DNA of 34,752 nucleotides, from the NCBI GenBank assembly GCA_046757965.1, contig JBHHZI010000011.1, positions 1-34,752 on the forward strand. The letters run 5' to 3'. This stretch comes from JBHHZI01 sp046757965. GTDB taxonomy: Bacteria > Acidobacteriota > Polarisedimenticolia > SMYD01. The notes beneath the pieces were generated by a model. That model was given only the letters and a program-made list of their open reading frames with translations. It searched no databases and was not told the origin of the DNA. Numbering within the stretch: the stretch's first letter is position 1; every line of letters begins with the position of its first letter. Below, in pieces: positions 33,954 to 34,752 of the stretch. The position numbers were made by a program, and so were the translations under genes.

Positions 33954-33981
33954 AACGAAATGTACATAGAGACACTTCGTT
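33954..33981. repeat. 10-bp inverted repeat with 8-base loop
   Basis: AACGAAATGT (33954-33963) pairs with ACACTTCGTT (33972-33981) at nine of ten positions. It lies between the large palindrome and the flippase start and could be an operator or part of a repeat element. Confidence 0.5.
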
Positions 33982-34095
33982 CGGAATGCAACAAAGACGC
34001 GACGTTTTCGATCGCAGCAACGTACTACCTGAAGTCGCCGAATCCCTCGACGGCTCCTGACTAGCCACCTAGCTGTTCTCTCTTACGTTTGTGAT

Positions 34096-34752
34096 TTGAC
34101 CAGATTCTCCAAACGCTTGACTACGCATCGCTTTGTCACGGATGTTGCGACACTAAGTAGTGGAAAGGCCTTCGCGGCCATAATACGAGGAGCACTGGTC
34201 CCGATCATAGCCCGGCTGTATCTCCCGGAACACTACGGCCTCGCTGCGCTGTTCGTTTCGAGCACAACCGTACTTGCACCGCTCGGTATTCTCTCCTTTC
34301 CCCAGGCCATGGTGCTACCTGAGCGAGAGGAGGAAAGTGTCGGCCTTGCCGTATGGGCTGTTGCGGGTTTGCTGTGTCTCGCGGTGCTGCTCTGGCTCGC
34401 GATTCTGATGTGCAACACGATAGGTCTCCAGATACTGCCGCAACTGGCTGCATGGTTATGGGCTGTTCCCGTAGCCGTCGGCTTACAGGGTGTACTGATA
34501 ATCGCGGAGAACTGGCTGACGTGTCGCAAGGCCTTTGCACTGAGCGCCGCAGGTGACGTGACCCAGACCGTCACAACAACCGGCCTGCGGGTAGGTGCCG
34601 GAATAGCCTTCAGTAGTGCAGTCTGGCCGCTCATCGGCAGTATAATCTCAGGGTATCTTGCACGGCTTGTTGTTTACCGCGACTCGCTCGCCCATCTCGC
34701 GCGTGTTGCTGTCCGCCTGAATGCGAGGATGCTACTGGATCTCGGCCGAGAA
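34096..34752 (+). CDS. Wzx-like polysaccharide flippase, 3' end cut by window edge
   Basis: The frame is open from 34033 to the end of the window; 219 codons are visible from TTG 34096, the most likely start (no ATG is available, and there is no good ribosome binding site). The translation reads SGKAFAAIIRGALVPIIARLY then LPEHYGLAALFVSSTTVLAP, the usual first helices of Wzx/MATE-type flippases, and goes on with further membrane helices (GLLCLAVLLWLAILMC, LWAVPVAVGLQGVLIIAENW). It would move lipid-linked repeat units across the inner membrane, completing the Wzx/Wzy pathway of this locus. It has no in-window stop codon. Confidence 0.85.
   Translation, partial: MTRFSKRLTTHRFVTDVATLSSGKAFAAIIRGALVPIIARLYLPEHYGLAALFVSSTTVLAPLGILSFPQAMVLPEREEESVGLAVWAVAGLLCLAVLLWLAILMCNTIGLQILPQLAAWLWAVPVAVGLQGVLIIAENWLTCRKAFALSAAGDVTQTVTTTGLRVGAGIAFSSAVWPLIGSIISGYLARLVVYRDSLAHLARVAVRLNARMLLDLGRE

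Larger units (their letters stand above)
33714..34095 (+). other. gap with repeat elements, no supported gene
   Basis: The stretch between the acetyltransferase and the flippase holds two inverted repeats listed separately and no convincing gene. A 63-codon minus-strand frame (33744-33935) reads through the larger repeat and is regarded as spurious. Confidence 0.5.

Overview
The window is GC-rich, Gram-negative-type chromosomal DNA from an organism I cannot name with certainty. The evidence for an outer membrane is a beta-barrel porin, an outer-membrane polysaccharide export protein and a Wzc-type kinase. A secreted matrixin-type metalloprotease with a C-terminal fibronectin-like domain, its small secreted partner, a LysW-like protein and an alpha-type glutamine synthetase fit an Acidobacteriota-like or other deep-branching lineage better than a textbook proteobacterium; that placement is inference. 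Layout, left part (1-12400): housekeeping and secreted-protein genes in short operons. These are a 5'-truncated ComF-type phosphoribosyltransferase, a secreted cyclophilin whose active-site residues are replaced, a small unknown protein, the secreted protein plus metalloprotease pair, a LysW-like zinc-ribbon protein followed by a membrane glycosyltransferase, a secreted unknown protein ending in a clear terminator, a single-domain response regulator (minus strand), proS with an overlapping SDR dehydrogenase, and on the minus strand a Fis-like regulator upstream of glnA. Layout, right part (12600-34752): one long plus-strand exopolysaccharide locus behind a good sigma70-like promoter at 12662-12691. 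Its first half is the export and polymerisation machinery: a small membrane protein, a BBP2-like porin, a Wza-like exporter, a Wzz/BY-kinase, an O-antigen ligase/polymerase, a TPR protein, a WecG/TagA transferase and a polyprenyl-phosphate sugar-1-phosphate transferase. Most of these genes overlap by 1-4 bases (TGATG, ATGA or GTGA). Its second half is the variable glycan part: a UDP-GlcNAc 2-epimerase, a WalW/NodB-like deacetylase, a sulfotransferase, an alpha/alpha-toroid protein of unknown function, two asparagine-synthase-like amidotransferases, a GT4 glycosyltransferase, a hexapeptide acetyltransferase and a Wzx flippase cut by the right edge. GC content falls along the locus: 60-base lines I counted gave 72% at 14701, 50% at 26401 and 45% at 33541. 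Three gene-poor gaps near the right end (29047-29556, 32625-33290, 33714-34095) look like decayed or repeat-containing DNA, as expected of a fast-changing polysaccharide locus. Working model (inference): a Wzx/Wzy-type pathway builds an aminosugar-containing repeat unit that is de-N-acetylated, sulfated, possibly amidated on uronic acids and O-acetylated, then exported through the Wzc/Wza/porin complex. The product would be a glycosaminoglycan-like secreted polysaccharide. I found no tRNA, rRNA, CRISPR array or intact insertion sequence.
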